From: a virus
Length of the DNA: 27,420 nucleotides
Strand: one strand, 5' to 3'
Virus record (IMG/VR): IMGVR_UViG_3300021403_000047
Coordinates: 1 to 27,420 of that record
The notes under the pieces are model-generated. The model was not told the DNA's origin. It did no database searches and worked only from the letters and a program-made list of their open reading frames with translations. This document shows positions 19,043 through 27,420 of this stretch, in pieces (within the stretch, counting starts at the first letter, position 1; each line of letters starts with the position of its first letter). Made by a program: the position numbers and the translations under genes.

Positions 19043-20622
19043 GTCACGAACCGATCATTCCAAGTGGCGCGCACCTGCGTCGAGTTGGTCGCCGAGGACC
19101 CGTAGAGACTCATGTTCGTCCGAGTCGGTGCGACGGGCAGCTGTGGCCAGAGTCTCGACTGTACCCAGTCGATGAAGGGCAGCATGTTCTGTGTCGGGTC
19201 GTTGTCGAGATAGGCCGTGCGCGCCGCACAGTCGATCTGAAGGAAGTGTCCCGCATCGACACGGAAGCCGGTGTCAAAGTAGAAGCGCCAGTTCGCACTG
19301 CCGACACTCGGGTAGAAGAATATTTGCGGGTCGGTGATGGGTCCGAAGAGTTGCAGCACCGGAGCGACAGGCAGGTCACCGTTGCTCACGATGATGCCTT
19401 CGATGTAGCCGCCACTGCCTGCGGGATAGGCCCGGTTGAAAGTGAGATTGTAGACACGGCCCGCCACGACAGAGCTTCCACTCCATGCCGTCGCTGATGC
19501 AGCGACAGCCGAACGGATGATGGGATCGGGTGCGACCCAGCTGAGTTGAAAGTCTCGCCGCACCGGTTGGCTCATCTCTGCGGACCATGCCGTCGCTCGG
19601 AGTATCAGGACCCGCTCGAGCCCCGATGTGTCCATGAGCGTGTAGTGCAGTTCGGGTCGAGCAGACGGATCAAGGAAGGGTGCGAAGCCTTGCACGATCT
19701 CGTCCAGTGGCACGCTGCCGTCAGGCACTGCGGTGATGTTCGCTGTCACCACACGAGAGCCGAGGTACTGCGTGCGATCATCCGTGCCGTGCTGATCGGG
19801 CGAGTTATTCACCACTTCTCGCACCACTGGACCGCCGAGGTCGAGACTGGTGCACGCCCATCCCGACACGAGATCATCAAGCGGTCGAGTCAGCTGGCCG
19901 AGCACCAGCCATGCCTTGCGCTGATTCACTGGCGGACCCGGCTCAGGCTCGGGAGGTCGAGCGCCACTGAAGGCAGCGAAGTGCGCTGCGACTGTCGCTG
20001 CGCTCAGCTGCGTCGGGTAGATCGCCACGTGGCAGAGGTCGCCGAGTAAGAAGCCCCCGAGGTTCCCGTTGGCGATGTGCCAGAAGCCAGTGAGCGCAGT
20101 CGGCGAAGCGCCCGCCGAGTATGCGACTTGCACTCCGTCGCGATAGAGCGTCAGGTTGCCGCCCTGATAGGTCCCGACTGCGTGATGCCACTGACCATCG
20201 TTCGACGTGTTCGGGTCCTCGATGACCGGCACGCTGCCGCCGTACGTGTAGACCCTGAGCTTGCCTCCGCTCAGGTAGAGAAACGGTGTCTCGGACGGAT
20301 CAAGCGCGAGCTGGCCAGCATTGAAGGCAGCCAGTGTCGCGCTCTGTGCACCCGTGCGATACCAGCACTCGATTGAGAAGGGAGCGAGCGCCATCGGGCG
20401 AGAGCGCATATCGACAATGAAGCCGCTCACGCCATCGAAGGTGCATGCGTAGGGTTCGCCCCACGGATCAGGCCGCCCGAAGGTCTGCGATCCCATCACG
20501 ACACCGTTGAGATTGTTCACCAGCTCGACGGCAGCGATGGAGTTCACCCGGTCACTCAGTGGCCAGTACGCCGAAGGATTGGAGCCCATCACTGCGGCAC
20601 GGTAGGCATCAGAGAGTGGCAT
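19039..20622 (-). CDS. Distal-tail-type minor tail protein with LamG domain
   Basis: The product is 527 aa from the ATG at 20622 (TGATG overlap with the tape measure). Residues about 20-195 form a LamG/concanavalin-like jelly roll: YWPLSD, TFDGVSGFIVD, FSIECWYRTG, GQWHHAVGTYQGGNLTLYRDG and a last strand GDLCHVAIYPTQLS. Behind a Pro/Glu linker (PPEPEPGPP) the rest looks like a distal-tail protein with a beta galectin-like part. The LamG domain may bind cell-surface sugar. It is followed by the Tal-like gene, the usual order. Confidence 0.8.
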   Translation of the reverse strand: MPLSDAYRAAVMGSNPSAYWPLSDRVNSIAAVELVNNLNGVVMGSQTFGRPDPWGEPYACTFDGVSGFIVDMRSRPMALAPFSIECWYRTGAQSATLAAFNAGQLALDPSETPFLYLSGGKLRVYTYGGSVPVIEDPNTSNDGQWHHAVGTYQGGNLTLYRDGVQVAYSAGASPTALTGFWHIANGNLGGFLLGDLCHVAIYPTQLSAATVAAHFAAFSGARPPEPEPGPPVNQRKAWLVLGQLTRPLDDLVSGWACTSLDLGGPVVREVVNNSPDQHGTDDRTQYLGSRVVTANITAVPDGSVPLDEIVQGFAPFLDPSARPELHYTLMDTSGLERVLILRATAWSAEMSQPVRRDFQLSWVAPDPIIRSAVAASATAWSGSSVVAGRVYNLTFNRAYPAGSGGYIEGIIVSNGDLPVAPVLQLFGPITDPQIFFYPSVGSANWRFYFDTGFRVDAGHFLQIDCAARTAYLDNDPTQNMLPFIDWVQSRLWPQLPVAPTRTNMSLYGSSATNSTQVRATWNDRFVT

Positions 20623-22898
20623 CACACACCTGCTGTCTGCGCGACCCACGCCACGCGCTTCATGAAGTGGTCGATGTCCACGTCCGAGTTGAAGTTCGCT
20701 GTCTGTATGACGACAGCGGGTCCTCCCGCACCGCTGCCGGCAGCCATCGGTGAGCCGCCGCCGAAGTCGGGCAGCACATGGTTGAGTGTGTTCGTGGTCG
20801 CACTGGCGAGTGACTCCATGCCGTTGATGTAACCCTGCACCGTGTTCCGTCCGAGATCATGGAAGACGGTCGATGGCGAGTGAATGCCAAGGATGCCCTT
20901 CGCCGCATTGATCGGCGCAGTCACGACGGACTTGATCTTGTCTTCGACTGCACCAGCGAGCGAGCCGATGCCATTGATGAGCCCCTGAATCAGCGCTCGG
21001 CCTGCATCCTTGAGCAAGCCACCGAGATCGCCGAGAGCGGTGATGATCTGATGCGGGATGCCAGAGACAACGGACCACAGTCCTCCGAGCGCACCAGCAG
21101 CTGCACCTGCTGCGGTAGAGAAGCCGCCTGCAATGGCACCGAACACGGCACCGCCGAGCCCTGACAAGAAGCGCACGACCTGACCCGGCAGGGCTGCGAC
21201 GGTCCCGAAGAAGCTCCCGAGCGCTGCACCGGCAGCACCGGCAGCAGTCGAGAAGCCGCCTGCGATGGCACCGAACACGGCACCACCGAGCGACGACAAG
21301 AAGCCGACGACCTTGCCGGGGATCGAACTGACCTCAGTCCAGAAGCCTTGCAGTGCGTTCGCGATGCCGGGGCCGAGGTTGGCGAAGGGTGCGGTGATGT
21401 AGTCGAAGAGCAGCTTCGGCACCGCAGCGAGCGCTCGCAGCGCAGAGAGCACCGCATCCTTCGCTGCGTTCCACGCTCCCTGCCAGTTTCCGGTGAGCAG
21501 GTCGATCAGCACCTTAAAAATGTCCACGTACATTCGGATGATCGGCTGAATGACGTGGTATGCGTCCTGCATGAGTCGAGCCGCTGTGGTGAAAGTGGCA
21601 CCGATCATTTGCCTCAATGGCGTGATGGCGTTGTAGATATCTCGGGTCGCCGCAGCGAAGAAGTGCGCGACGTCCTTGAAGGCGTTCGTCGTGTGCTCCA
21701 TCGCTCCCGGTAGGTTCGTCCCGAGCCATGTGGCTGCGACCGTGAGCGCCTTCGTCATGCCGATCAGACCCTGCGTGATTCCCTTGAAGACGGCGGTGCT
21801 CAATGGCTCAAGAGCCACTGCGGTCGCATTCTTCAATGTGGCGAAGGAGCCGCCGAGTGTGGCGGTGCGCTTCGCTGTGTCGTTGATGGAGTCGCCCGAT
21901 CCCTTGACCTCTTTGGAGAGCTTGCCAAAGTCGAGCTGCCCTCCTCGCACCGCCTGCACCATCTGCACTGCGCCACGAGAACCGAAGGCACCCGCCGCAA
22001 TGTTGAGTGCGTCGGTCTGATTGCTCGCTCCCTTGATGGCGGTGATGGTGGCGTCCATCGCTGCGGGGATGTCTTTCACGCCCGCCTTTGCGAACTTGGC
22101 ACCCGCAATCTGCATCGCCGCCATGACCTTCGACGTGTTCACGCCATGCTGCTCAAAGCTCGCCAGCATCGAAGTCGAGTCGCTGAAGCTGTAGCCCATC
22201 GTGCGCAGCTGTGGCGCGAACTTCGTCACGTTGCCTGAGAGGGACGAGAAGGTCACTCCTGTCTTCTGGCTCGCCGTGAACATCTGATTCATGGCGGTCG
22301 TGGCGTCTTTGCCGTGAAGGTCCCACTGCTCTAGCGCCTTCGACCCTGAATCGACATTCGTCTTCAGGTCGGTTCCGGTGATGCGTGACAGGGTGAGAAA
22401 CTGCTTCGACAGTCCCTCAAGATTCGGCCCGGTCGTGCCAGTCATACGCTGCACTTCGGTGATGGCAGTGGTGACATCGGCGAAGGAGGACGGCCCGCTC
22501 TTTGCCACATTGCGGAACGACTGCTCTAGGTTGGCCAAGTCTTTACCGGTCGCACCAGTGTCGCGAGCAATGGTGCGGTATTGAGTCTCAAAGTCTGAGC
22601 CCATCTTGTAAAGCGCAGTGCCGACACCGACTGTCGCAGCGACTGCTGCGGCTGCTGCGATGCCGTACGGACCCGTTTCGCCGAGCATGCCAGCGAGCCC
22701 GGCGATCCCGCTCTTCGATCCGCCGAGCCCCTTCTCCATCCCGCCGCCCATCGAAGAGCCGAGCTTGTTTCCGAGCAGCGCTCCGACAGGGCCGAGCTTC
22801 GCCCCGAGGTTGCCACCGAGTGAAGTCAGCTCAGACTGAAGCCCCTTCGTGTCAGCACTGATGCCGACATAGCCCTTCCCGACTTCAGTGCCCGCCAC
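20622..22898 (-). CDS. Tape measure protein, 758 aa
   Basis: The protein begins as phage tape measures do (KGYVGISADTKGLQSELTSL), with a Gly/Ala-rich hydrophobic region near 75-105, helical middle parts (GATGKDLANLEQSFRNVAK) and a C-terminal HSPSTVFHDLGRN found in many tape measures. Two consecutive 44-residue units (FLSSLGGAVFGAIAGGF and FLSGLGGAVFGAIAGGF) are near-copies, 132 bp apart in the DNA. At about 0.15 nm per residue the tail would be roughly 110 nm. GTG at 22898 overlaps the second chaperone gene. Confidence 0.92.
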   Translation of the reverse strand: MAGTEVGKGYVGISADTKGLQSELTSLGGNLGAKLGPVGALLGNKLGSSMGGGMEKGLGGSKSGIAGLAGMLGETGPYGIAAAAAVAATVGVGTALYKMGSDFETQYRTIARDTGATGKDLANLEQSFRNVAKSGPSSFADVTTAITEVQRMTGTTGPNLEGLSKQFLTLSRITGTDLKTNVDSGSKALEQWDLHGKDATTAMNQMFTASQKTGVTFSSLSGNVTKFAPQLRTMGYSFSDSTSMLASFEQHGVNTSKVMAAMQIAGAKFAKAGVKDIPAAMDATITAIKGASNQTDALNIAAGAFGSRGAVQMVQAVRGGQLDFGKLSKEVKGSGDSINDTAKRTATLGGSFATLKNATAVALEPLSTAVFKGITQGLIGMTKALTVAATWLGTNLPGAMEHTTNAFKDVAHFFAAATRDIYNAITPLRQMIGATFTTAARLMQDAYHVIQPIIRMYVDIFKVLIDLLTGNWQGAWNAAKDAVLSALRALAAVPKLLFDYITAPFANLGPGIANALQGFWTEVSSIPGKVVGFLSSLGGAVFGAIAGGFSTAAGAAGAALGSFFGTVAALPGQVVRFLSGLGGAVFGAIAGGFSTAAGAAAGALGGLWSVVSGIPHQIITALGDLGGLLKDAGRALIQGLINGIGSLAGAVEDKIKSVVTAPINAAKGILGIHSPSTVFHDLGRNTVQGYINGMESLASATTNTLNHVLPDFGGGSPMAAGSGAGGPAVVIQTANFNSDVDIDHFMKRVAWVAQTAGV

Positions 22899-23169
22899 GG
22901 CTCACGATCCTCTTCAGGTCACGCCATGAGATGCGCTCTCGCTTGCGCTCGACCTCACCCGGTCTGCGTATGCGCAGCGGGTCTGGTATCTCCTTGGCTC
23001 CGCTCAGTGCGAGCAGGGTGCGGTACTGCGCAAAGCTGATCTCAGCCAGCGATGCGAGCATCTCATGCTGATCCCACCCGATGCGCCGGCGCTCGGCTGC
23101 CTTGTCGCAGAGCGCGTCGAAGTACGCACGCCCACCTGCGAGCAGCTCGGCAGGTCCGCAGCCTGTCAT
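22885..23169 (-). CDS. Tail assembly chaperone, second frame (gpGT-type part)
   Basis: The product of 94 aa begins MTGCGPAELLAGGRAYFDAL and ends in the basic SWRDLKRIVSRGGH. The sequence upstream of its ATG continues as SGAADLLAELTL in the same frame, so translation may enter from the first chaperone gene by a -1 shift, as in many siphophages. No canonical slippery heptamer is visible. It overlaps the tape measure start by 14 bases. The chaperone keeps the tape measure soluble. Confidence 0.65.
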   Translation of the reverse strand: MTGCGPAELLAGGRAYFDALCDKAAERRRIGWDQHEMLASLAEISFAQYRTLLALSGAKEIPDPLRIRRPGEVERKRERISWRDLKRIVSRGGH

Positions 23170-23174
23170 CAGTG

Positions 23175-23471
23175 TCAGCTCGGCGAGGAGATCGGCGGCT
23201 CCGCTCCGTTGCTCGGAGCCGTTGCCGTAGGGTCCTCGGGAGCGAAGTCCGCAAGCTCAGAGCCGACGAACTGGCGCAGCCACTCCATCAGCTCACCATG
23301 ACTCTCAGGGGCTCGCTCGTGTGCGTCATAGAAGGCGAGCCATCCGTTATCCGCTGCGCTCTCAGGCGCACGCTTGAACGTGTCCTCAAAGAGGACGGCC
23401 AGGAAGGGAGAGCCGACGTGTGCGACCTCGGTTGTCCCGTCCCGGCGTGTGAACACCAGGACCTGAGCCAC
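23175..23471 (-). CDS. Tail assembly chaperone, first frame (gpG-type)
   Basis: The 98-aa protein (GTG at 23471, overlapping the major tail stop as TAGTG) has a beta start (VLVFTRRDGTTEVAHVG) and an acidic, Pro/Ser-rich end (EDPTATAPSNGAEPP). Its size, its position between the major tail and tape measure genes, and the open -1 frame near its end agree with the gpG chaperone. The frame stays open in the -1 direction from about 23248 to the next gene. Confidence 0.7.
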   Translation of the reverse strand: MAQVLVFTRRDGTTEVAHVGSPFLAVLFEDTFKRAPESAADNGWLAFYDAHERAPESHGELMEWLRQFVGSELADFAPEDPTATAPSNGAEPPISSPS

Positions 23472-24046
23472 TACGCAGCAGCTTCGTGGTCAGCCTGCGC
23501 CCCGTTGCCAGCGACGGTCGTCCAGTCATCGGGGAAGACGAACTTGTAAGCCACCGGTGCAGCCTGAATCGAGAACGTCAGAGGCATCTCAGCCGCTCCC
23601 GACTTCTTCCACGGGATCACCACGTTGTCACTGAGCAGCACCCGAGGAGCCCAAAACGCCCACTCGTCGCCGCCATCGACAGCGGTGATGTAGAGCGCTC
23701 GCACGTCGAGTGTCTCTGCGCCTGCGGGCATGAACTCGCCCGATGTGCTGTCGATAGTGCCACCACCGAGAGCGAGGAGAAGGTTCGCCACACTCGACTG
23801 CATGAGCGTGAACTTCACACTCTTCGGCGCTTCGGTCGTGATGAGTCGCAGGGTGTCGAAGCTCTGCCATCCCTTCAGCTCATCTGTCGTCTTGCCGAAC
23901 GTGAACTCCACACCGTCCTCAGTGGCGAAGCCGTGATCGGTCCATGCCGCAGGCACTGTCGTCGTCGGCAGTGCCGTGTCAGCTTGCGCCGTGTAGATAT
24001 TGCCGGTGCCTGCTACGTACAGCTCGGTTGCATCCTGTCCAGCCAT
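23471..24046 (-). CDS. Major tail tube protein
   Basis: The 191-aa protein begins [20 protein letters not shown], then TDHGFATEDGVEFTFGKTTDELKG, TLRLITTEAPKSVKFTLMQ, VRALYITAVDGGDEWAFWAPRVLL and ends with a beta part PLTFSIQAAPVAYKFVFPDDW. This is the tail-tube beta-barrel fold of siphophages, about the usual length. It is followed by the chaperone genes and the tape measure. The ATG at 24046 overlaps the fibre stop (TAATG). Confidence 0.88.
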   Translation of the reverse strand: MAGQDATELYVAGTGNIYTAQADTALPTTTVPAAWTDHGFATEDGVEFTFGKTTDELKGWQSFDTLRLITTEAPKSVKFTLMQSSVANLLLALGGGTIDSTSGEFMPAGAETLDVRALYITAVDGGDEWAFWAPRVLLSDNVVIPWKKSGAAEMPLTFSIQAAPVAYKFVFPDDWTTVAGNGAQADHEAAA

Positions 24047-25542
24047 TACTGCTCCTTCCCGACAGGGACTGCCTGTCGTGTTGAGTCGCGACGAGGACTG
24101 CTCGCCGCAGGCGACGACACGTCGCCGATGTGTAGATCAGGGCTCGAGCTGGTCGGTGTCTGATAGCTCGGCCAGAATCGGATGCCATTGAACATCAAGA
24201 ACGAGATATTGAGCACGCCGGGAAACTGCGATGCGGTCGAGTAGAGCAGCACATCACCGCTCGGCTGAAGGAGCACTTGCAGCGCCGTGCGTGGTCCGCT
24301 GTAGCCGCCGAGATCGCACGGTGCGAGAACGACTGTCGGCTCACTCGGGCGATAGTTGACCGGCAGGTTTCCGATGCGCACCTGAGCTGTGCCGGTCCAC
24401 GGATTAAGCCCGGCGTAGCCGTCCATCACGATCTCTCCGTGATGACGAGCGAAGCGGATCGGGTTCGTCGGCATCCACACCGGATCGAGTGTGAACGGCA
24501 GCCACAGCGGCGGCTGGTCGAGCTGGTGCAGCGTGACCTCACCGGGATCACCCTTCGGACCAGTCGAGCCTTGCGGACCAGTGTCGCCGTGCGGCCCTCT
24601 GTCACCTTCGATCCCCTGCGGCCCTGGCTCACCTTGCAGACCTTGCGGACCATCTGCGCCAGGATCACCTTGCGCACCGGGAGGACCCTCGGGGCCGTCA
24701 GGACCGTCAGCTCCTTGTGGGCCGACGATCTGTCCGACATCGACCCACCCGCTCGACTGTGAAGCCTGCGACACGAACACGAAGAGATGTCCGTCAAGGG
24801 GCTGCTGGCCGAGGACGGTCTGGTAGAAGAGCCCTTCACCGACTCGACACTGATACGCCGGTGTGCCGGGTCGATCCCAGTCGGGCGGCAGGTAGCCGGT
24901 GGCAGGCAGGTCGAGCGGAGTCTTCGTGATCCCGAAGCGCCCGACGATGACCGTTGCCGCGCCATCTTGACCGGGCGGACCCTGCTCGCCGAGTGCTCCC
25001 CGAGGACCCTGAATGCCTTGAATGCCTTGTGACCCTGGCGGGCCCTGGCCACCAGTCGGCCCACCGGGACCCTGCGCTCCTCGCTGCCCTTCAGAGCCCG
25101 TGTCTCCCTTCTCACCGGGCGGACCCTGCGAACCCTGCGGACCCTGCGAGCCAGAGGCACCAGGAGGACCCTGCGGCCCTGTCACGACCGCAGGATTGAT
25201 CCATCCTGTCGGGTTCGCTTCAGTGCTGACGAAGACCCACAGACCTCCGGTGCGAGTGTCGATGCCCGCCTGCCCGACGAGAAACTGAAAGTCGGCGACC
25301 GGGGTGAAGGGTCCGTCCCATCCCGCAGGGATCAGGCCGCTCGGTGGCAGCTCGCTCGGGTCACGGTTGGAGAAGCTGCCGACGATGGTGGTCGTGGCTC
25401 CTGGCTCACCTGGCACACCGGGCGGACCTTCGACTCCCTGCGGACCATGCGGACCCATCGGGCCGGGAGGACCCACTGTGCCAGCGCTCACCCCGACCTT
25501 GATCTCGGTGGCAGGAAGATCGACGGTCACGGCTCGACTCAT
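24046..25542 (-). CDS. Collagen-like fibre protein, 498 aa
   Basis: Three Gly-X-Y tracts (about 22-48, 117-190 and 265-330; for example [13 protein letters not shown]) are separated by two copies of a ~70-residue domain ([15 protein letters not shown] and [15 protein letters not shown], both with VG, FVFVS and SGW segments). The last ~150 residues form a globular head that begins [15 protein letters not shown] and includes [11 protein letters not shown]. Such trimeric collagen-like stalks with head domains are receptor-binding or decoration fibres. The gene precedes the major tail protein, which suggests a neck or collar fibre. It is coupled to the BppU-like gene by ATGA. Confidence 0.85.
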   Translation of the reverse strand: MSRAVTVDLPATEIKVGVSAGTVGPPGPMGPHGPQGVEGPPGVPGEPGATTTIVGSFSNRDPSELPPSGLIPAGWDGPFTPVADFQFLVGQAGIDTRTGGLWVFVSTEANPTGWINPAVVTGPQGPPGASGSQGPQGSQGPPGEKGDTGSEGQRGAQGPGGPTGGQGPPGSQGIQGIQGPRGALGEQGPPGQDGAATVIVGRFGITKTPLDLPATGYLPPDWDRPGTPAYQCRVGEGLFYQTVLGQQPLDGHLFVFVSQASQSSGWVDVGQIVGPQGADGPDGPEGPPGAQGDPGADGPQGLQGEPGPQGIEGDRGPHGDTGPQGSTGPKGDPGEVTLHQLDQPPLWLPFTLDPVWMPTNPIRFARHHGEIVMDGYAGLNPWTGTAQVRIGNLPVNYRPSEPTVVLAPCDLGGYSGPRTALQVLLQPSGDVLLYSTASQFPGVLNISFLMFNGIRFWPSYQTPTSSSPDLHIGDVSSPAASSPRRDSTRQAVPVGKEQ

Positions 25543-25913
25543 GCGAGCACCGCCTCACGCAGTGGTGGAGTCACTCGGGTCACTGAGATGATGGCTCCTC
25601 GCAGCACTGTGCGGCCTTCTCCTGCTGCCGGGTCGCGCCCGGTCACATCGAAGTCAGACCACCGCCGAGAAGGCAGGAGGAGTGTCTCTGAGCCCCGCAG
25701 GTACAGCTGCACACCGGTCGGGGTCGGGGTGCACGTCCATGCCATGCGAGTCCCGCCACCAGTGTCGATCTCGGCGGCCCACGTCCAGCCGGTCACGTCT
25801 GCGGGCTGGCCGCCGACAGAGAGCACGATCTCAAAGTCGAAGGCGTCGCCTTGATACGCACGGAAGCGCCACCACTGCGGCACCAGCTCAAGAGTGTTCA
25901 AGGTGTCACTCAT
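25539..25913 (-). CDS. BppU-N-like beta-domain protein, 124 aa
   Basis: The ATG at 25913 overlaps the tail terminator stop (ATGA). After a short lead the protein reads FRAYQGDAFDFEIVLSVGG and DVTGWTWAAEIDTGGG, the pattern (QGD, then F/V-rich, then TGxTxxxxI) known from N-terminal domains of baseplate upper proteins. It ends with a second strand set and [13 protein letters not shown]. Because it is only one domain and coupled to the collagen fibre gene, I infer that it anchors the fibre to the neck or tail. Confidence 0.65.
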   Translation of the reverse strand: MSDTLNTLELVPQWWRFRAYQGDAFDFEIVLSVGGQPADVTGWTWAAEIDTGGGTRMAWTCTPTPTGVQLYLRGSETLLLPSRRWSDFDVTGRDPAAGEGRTVLRGAIISVTRVTPPLREAVLA

Positions 25914-26347
25914 GGCAGCGGGGCTCGCAGTGGTCGCACGAGAAGCTGAGCAGTGAAGCGATACCTCGGCTTCGGCGGGTTGAAGCTCGCATCTGCGCTC
26001 TGCACCAGTGAGGACACGAGGACGGAGAGCACCACGCCTTGCGGCCACTCGCCGACAAGCTTCTGTGCCATGCAGGCTCGCACTGTCTCAGCCAGCGAGC
26101 GCAGTGGTGGGAAGCCACCGTCAGCCCACACATCGACCTGCATGCTCGGATTGTCGAGCCAGTACGGGTGCCCGCCGTAGAGCGGATCGCCGCCGAAGCG
26201 GTACACACGCGCCAGCGGGAACACACGAGGAGACTTCGGCACGATGGAGTACAGACGACCCTCGAGCTCGGCCAGCTCGGGCATGCCGGCGAGTGCGCCG
26301 ATGACGAGCGCTTCGGAATCTGGCAGGACGATTGTGTCGGTGCTCAT
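25910..26347 (-). CDS. Tail terminator protein, 145 aa
   Basis: The ATG at 26347 overlaps the previous stop (ATGA). The pattern LPDSEALVIGALAGMPELAE, then RVFPLARVYRFGG, then MQVDVWADGG and a helix PLRSLAETVRACMA with a final beta part PKPRYRFTAQLLVRP fits tail terminators (gpU/gp17-like) that cap the tail tube and join it to the head. Length and position agree. The last residues LRAPLP are polar and flexible. Confidence 0.82.
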   Translation of the reverse strand: MSTDTIVLPDSEALVIGALAGMPELAELEGRLYSIVPKSPRVFPLARVYRFGGDPLYGGHPYWLDNPSMQVDVWADGGFPPLRSLAETVRACMAQKLVGEWPQGVVLSVLVSSLVQSADASFNPPKPRYRFTAQLLVRPLRAPLP

Positions 26348-26661
26348 GTTGGAACGTAGACCTCCACCACGCTCTGCACTGCGGAGCCGAGAACGTTTGC
26401 CGGTTCGTTGTTGATCGAGCCGAACTCGATCCAGTGCCAGTACCACGAAGAGCTTGCGAGCATCGCTGTCGGCGTGTCTTCGTCATCTTTGATGCGAGCG
26501 AAGAGCGAGCTGCGATAGTCGCCCGTTCGCTCAGGGGCTGCCGAGTAGGCAGCGTTCAGCGCATCCTTGGCCACTCGCACCAGCAGCGAGCCCATCTCAG
26601 GAGTGTCGGTGACCTTCTCCGCTGCGTCGGGATAGATCGTGATCCCACCAGTGATCGGCAT
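26344..26661 (-). CDS. HK97 gp10-like neck/tail protein, 105 aa
   Basis: The protein has the helix EMGSLLVRVAKDALNAAYSA followed by APERTGDYRSSLFARI and SSSWYWHWIEFGSINNEPAN, with the RTGxYRxS and WIEFG motifs typical of gp10-like proteins of the head-tail joint. The ATG at 26661 overlaps the previous stop (TGATG), and the stop overlaps the next ATG. It is a component of the neck. Confidence 0.85.
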   Translation of the reverse strand: MPITGGITIYPDAAEKVTDTPEMGSLLVRVAKDALNAAYSAAPERTGDYRSSLFARIKDDEDTPTAMLASSSWYWHWIEFGSINNEPANVLGSAVQSVVEVYVPT

Positions 26662-26993
26662 CAGGCTGCCCTCGCTGCGGTCGCTTCGATGTGGTCGAGT
26701 CGCCCCGACAGTGTGTAGGCGGGCCAGGAGTCACCCCGAAACTCGTACGTCACGCCGTCAACGATGAGCTGATCCGCAGCCTTCGGTGGCACGGCGTTCG
26801 GCAGGAAGGTCACGAGCCACGTCGTGTCGCTCAGCTGTCCCATATCGCCGATCTCTTGTCGGCCCCGCTGCTGAAACTGGCACAGCGTGTCCACGTCGAA
26901 GAAGAAGTCAGTCGGGTTGCCATGCGCATCAGGCGCACCGCTCGACTGGTAACGGATGGTGCACTTGCGAGTGAGGTTGCGAGCGACACTCAC
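26661..26993 (-). CDS. Head-tail stopper/head closure protein, 110 aa
   Basis: The protein reads NLTRKCTIRYQSSGAPDAHG, then DVDTLCQFQQRGRQEIGD, TTWLVTFLP, then DQLIVDGVTYEFRGDSWPAY: a small beta-barrel with the DGVTYEFRG segment common to head closure proteins (SPP1 gp16 type). GTG at 26993 overlaps the previous stop (GTGA). It closes the head channel after DNA packaging. Genes on either side agree. Confidence 0.82.
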   Translation of the reverse strand: MSVARNLTRKCTIRYQSSGAPDAHGNPTDFFFDVDTLCQFQQRGRQEIGDMGQLSDTTWLVTFLPNAVPPKAADQLIVDGVTYEFRGDSWPAYTLSGRLDHIEATAARAA

Positions 26994-27420
26994 GAGAGCT
27001 GCCTCTGTGCTCGCTCAAGGTCTGCGATGTCTCCTGGCCACCACCAGTCGCCGCCATAGCCTCCGAGTCCGTACTCCAACGGGTGCGGCACCACGAGCTT
27101 GAGCGAAGCGAGATCGGGCGCACGCCAGGGCTTGAGGAGCAAGCGCCAGCCTTCAGGCAGGAGCGAGCTGTCAGACCAGTTCGTCGCGTAGGCCGTCTGT
27201 ACCCACCCGATGCGCTCCATGCTCACCGCACCATCAGGACCGGCAGGCTCGGCCACCAGTCGAGCGGTGACCTGACAGGTCACGAGCACCACTGCATCGG
27301 GCACCGGGCCGGGGTCGATGGCTTCAGGGTCCGTGTCGTCATAGTGAACCCACGGCAGCACTCCCGGCGCGACACTCGCCACCACCGACGACCCGACTCC
27401 GAGCAGGAAGGTGACCCTCT
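26990..27420 (-). CDS. Head-tail connector-like protein, 5' end outside window
   Basis: A GTG at 27385 gives 131 aa, but the frame is open through the window edge (RVTFLLGVGSSVVASVAPG), so the true start probably lies outside. The sequence has VTCQVTARLVAEPAGPDGAV and a Trp-rich end (GDWWWPGDIADLERAQR). The position directly before the stopper protein suggests a head-tail adaptor; the sequence itself is not diagnostic. Head and terminase genes should lie to the right. Confidence 0.6.
   Translation of the reverse strand, partial: RVTFLLGVGSSVVASVAPGVLPWVHYDDTDPEAIDPGPVPDAVVLVTCQVTARLVAEPAGPDGAVSMERIGWVQTAYATNWSDSSLLPEGWRLLLKPWRAPDLASLKLVVPHPLEYGLGGYGGDWWWPGDIADLERAQRQLS

Noticed and set aside
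24426-25160. 244-codon minus-strand frame and Gly/Pro-rich plus-strand frames over the collagen gene
   Set aside because: Repetitive Gly-X-Y coding DNA keeps all frames open; only the frame of the 498-residue protein has globular domains and proper start/stop coupling.

Overview
The window looks like part of a temperate, long-tailed (siphovirus-type) phage or prophage of a high-GC actinobacterium. Every gene I can support lies on the minus strand, so the transcription order runs from position 27420 down to 1. The genes are packed with ATGA, GTGA and TGATG overlaps, which is typical of phage operons. The large lysin carries six ~40-residue repeats with a DGGVFAFG core. As far as I recall these are especially common in secreted proteins of Acidimicrobiia (Ilumatobacter relatives), so I tentatively suggest such a host. 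Terminase, portal, protease and capsid genes are absent and should lie beyond the right edge.

Layout in transcription order. (1) 27420-25910: neck and head-tail connector genes ending with a tail terminator. (2) 25913-24046: a BppU-like protein and a 498-residue collagen-like fibre, oddly placed before the major tail protein. (3) 24046-16341: major tail protein, two tail assembly chaperone genes, tape measure, a LamG-containing distal tail protein and further minor tail genes. (4) 16344-14708: amidase lysin and holin. (5) 14560-9491: an XRE regulator, then a DNA module with a RecB/Cas4-like nuclease, a possible OB-fold protein, a fused primase-polymerase/helicase and several very small genes. 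The 3' end of the primase gene and the start of the next one are filled with nine copies of a 14-bp repeat in both orientations, which I read as an iteron-type origin or multi-site operator. (6) 9490-6408: a C5 cytosine methyltransferase, a large serine integrase, and directly upstream of the integrase a 17-bp inverted repeat with the geometry of an attP site. (7) 6329-2588: a chain of small coupled genes (zinc ribbons, a ribbon-helix-helix protein, an HNH nuclease, a ParB-like protein whose frame is broken by one base). (8) 2588-1: a Mom-like DNA-modification protein whose 3' end runs through a tRNA-like gene, a protein with a histone-H1-like tail, and two small genes, each ending in related hairpin terminators.

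Together the genes give tail assembly and lysis on the right, replication in the centre, integration plus DNA modification on the left. The cytosine methyltransferase and the Mom-like protein would both change the phage DNA and could protect it from host restriction. The intact dyad at the putative attP argues that this is free or circular phage DNA rather than an integrated prophage. The most interesting items are the bidirectional iteron array overlapping two coding sequences, the Mom/tRNA overlap, the repeated leader-terminator modules at the left, the operator-like region at 5819-5943 and the collagen-like fibre in the neck/tail-tube gene block.
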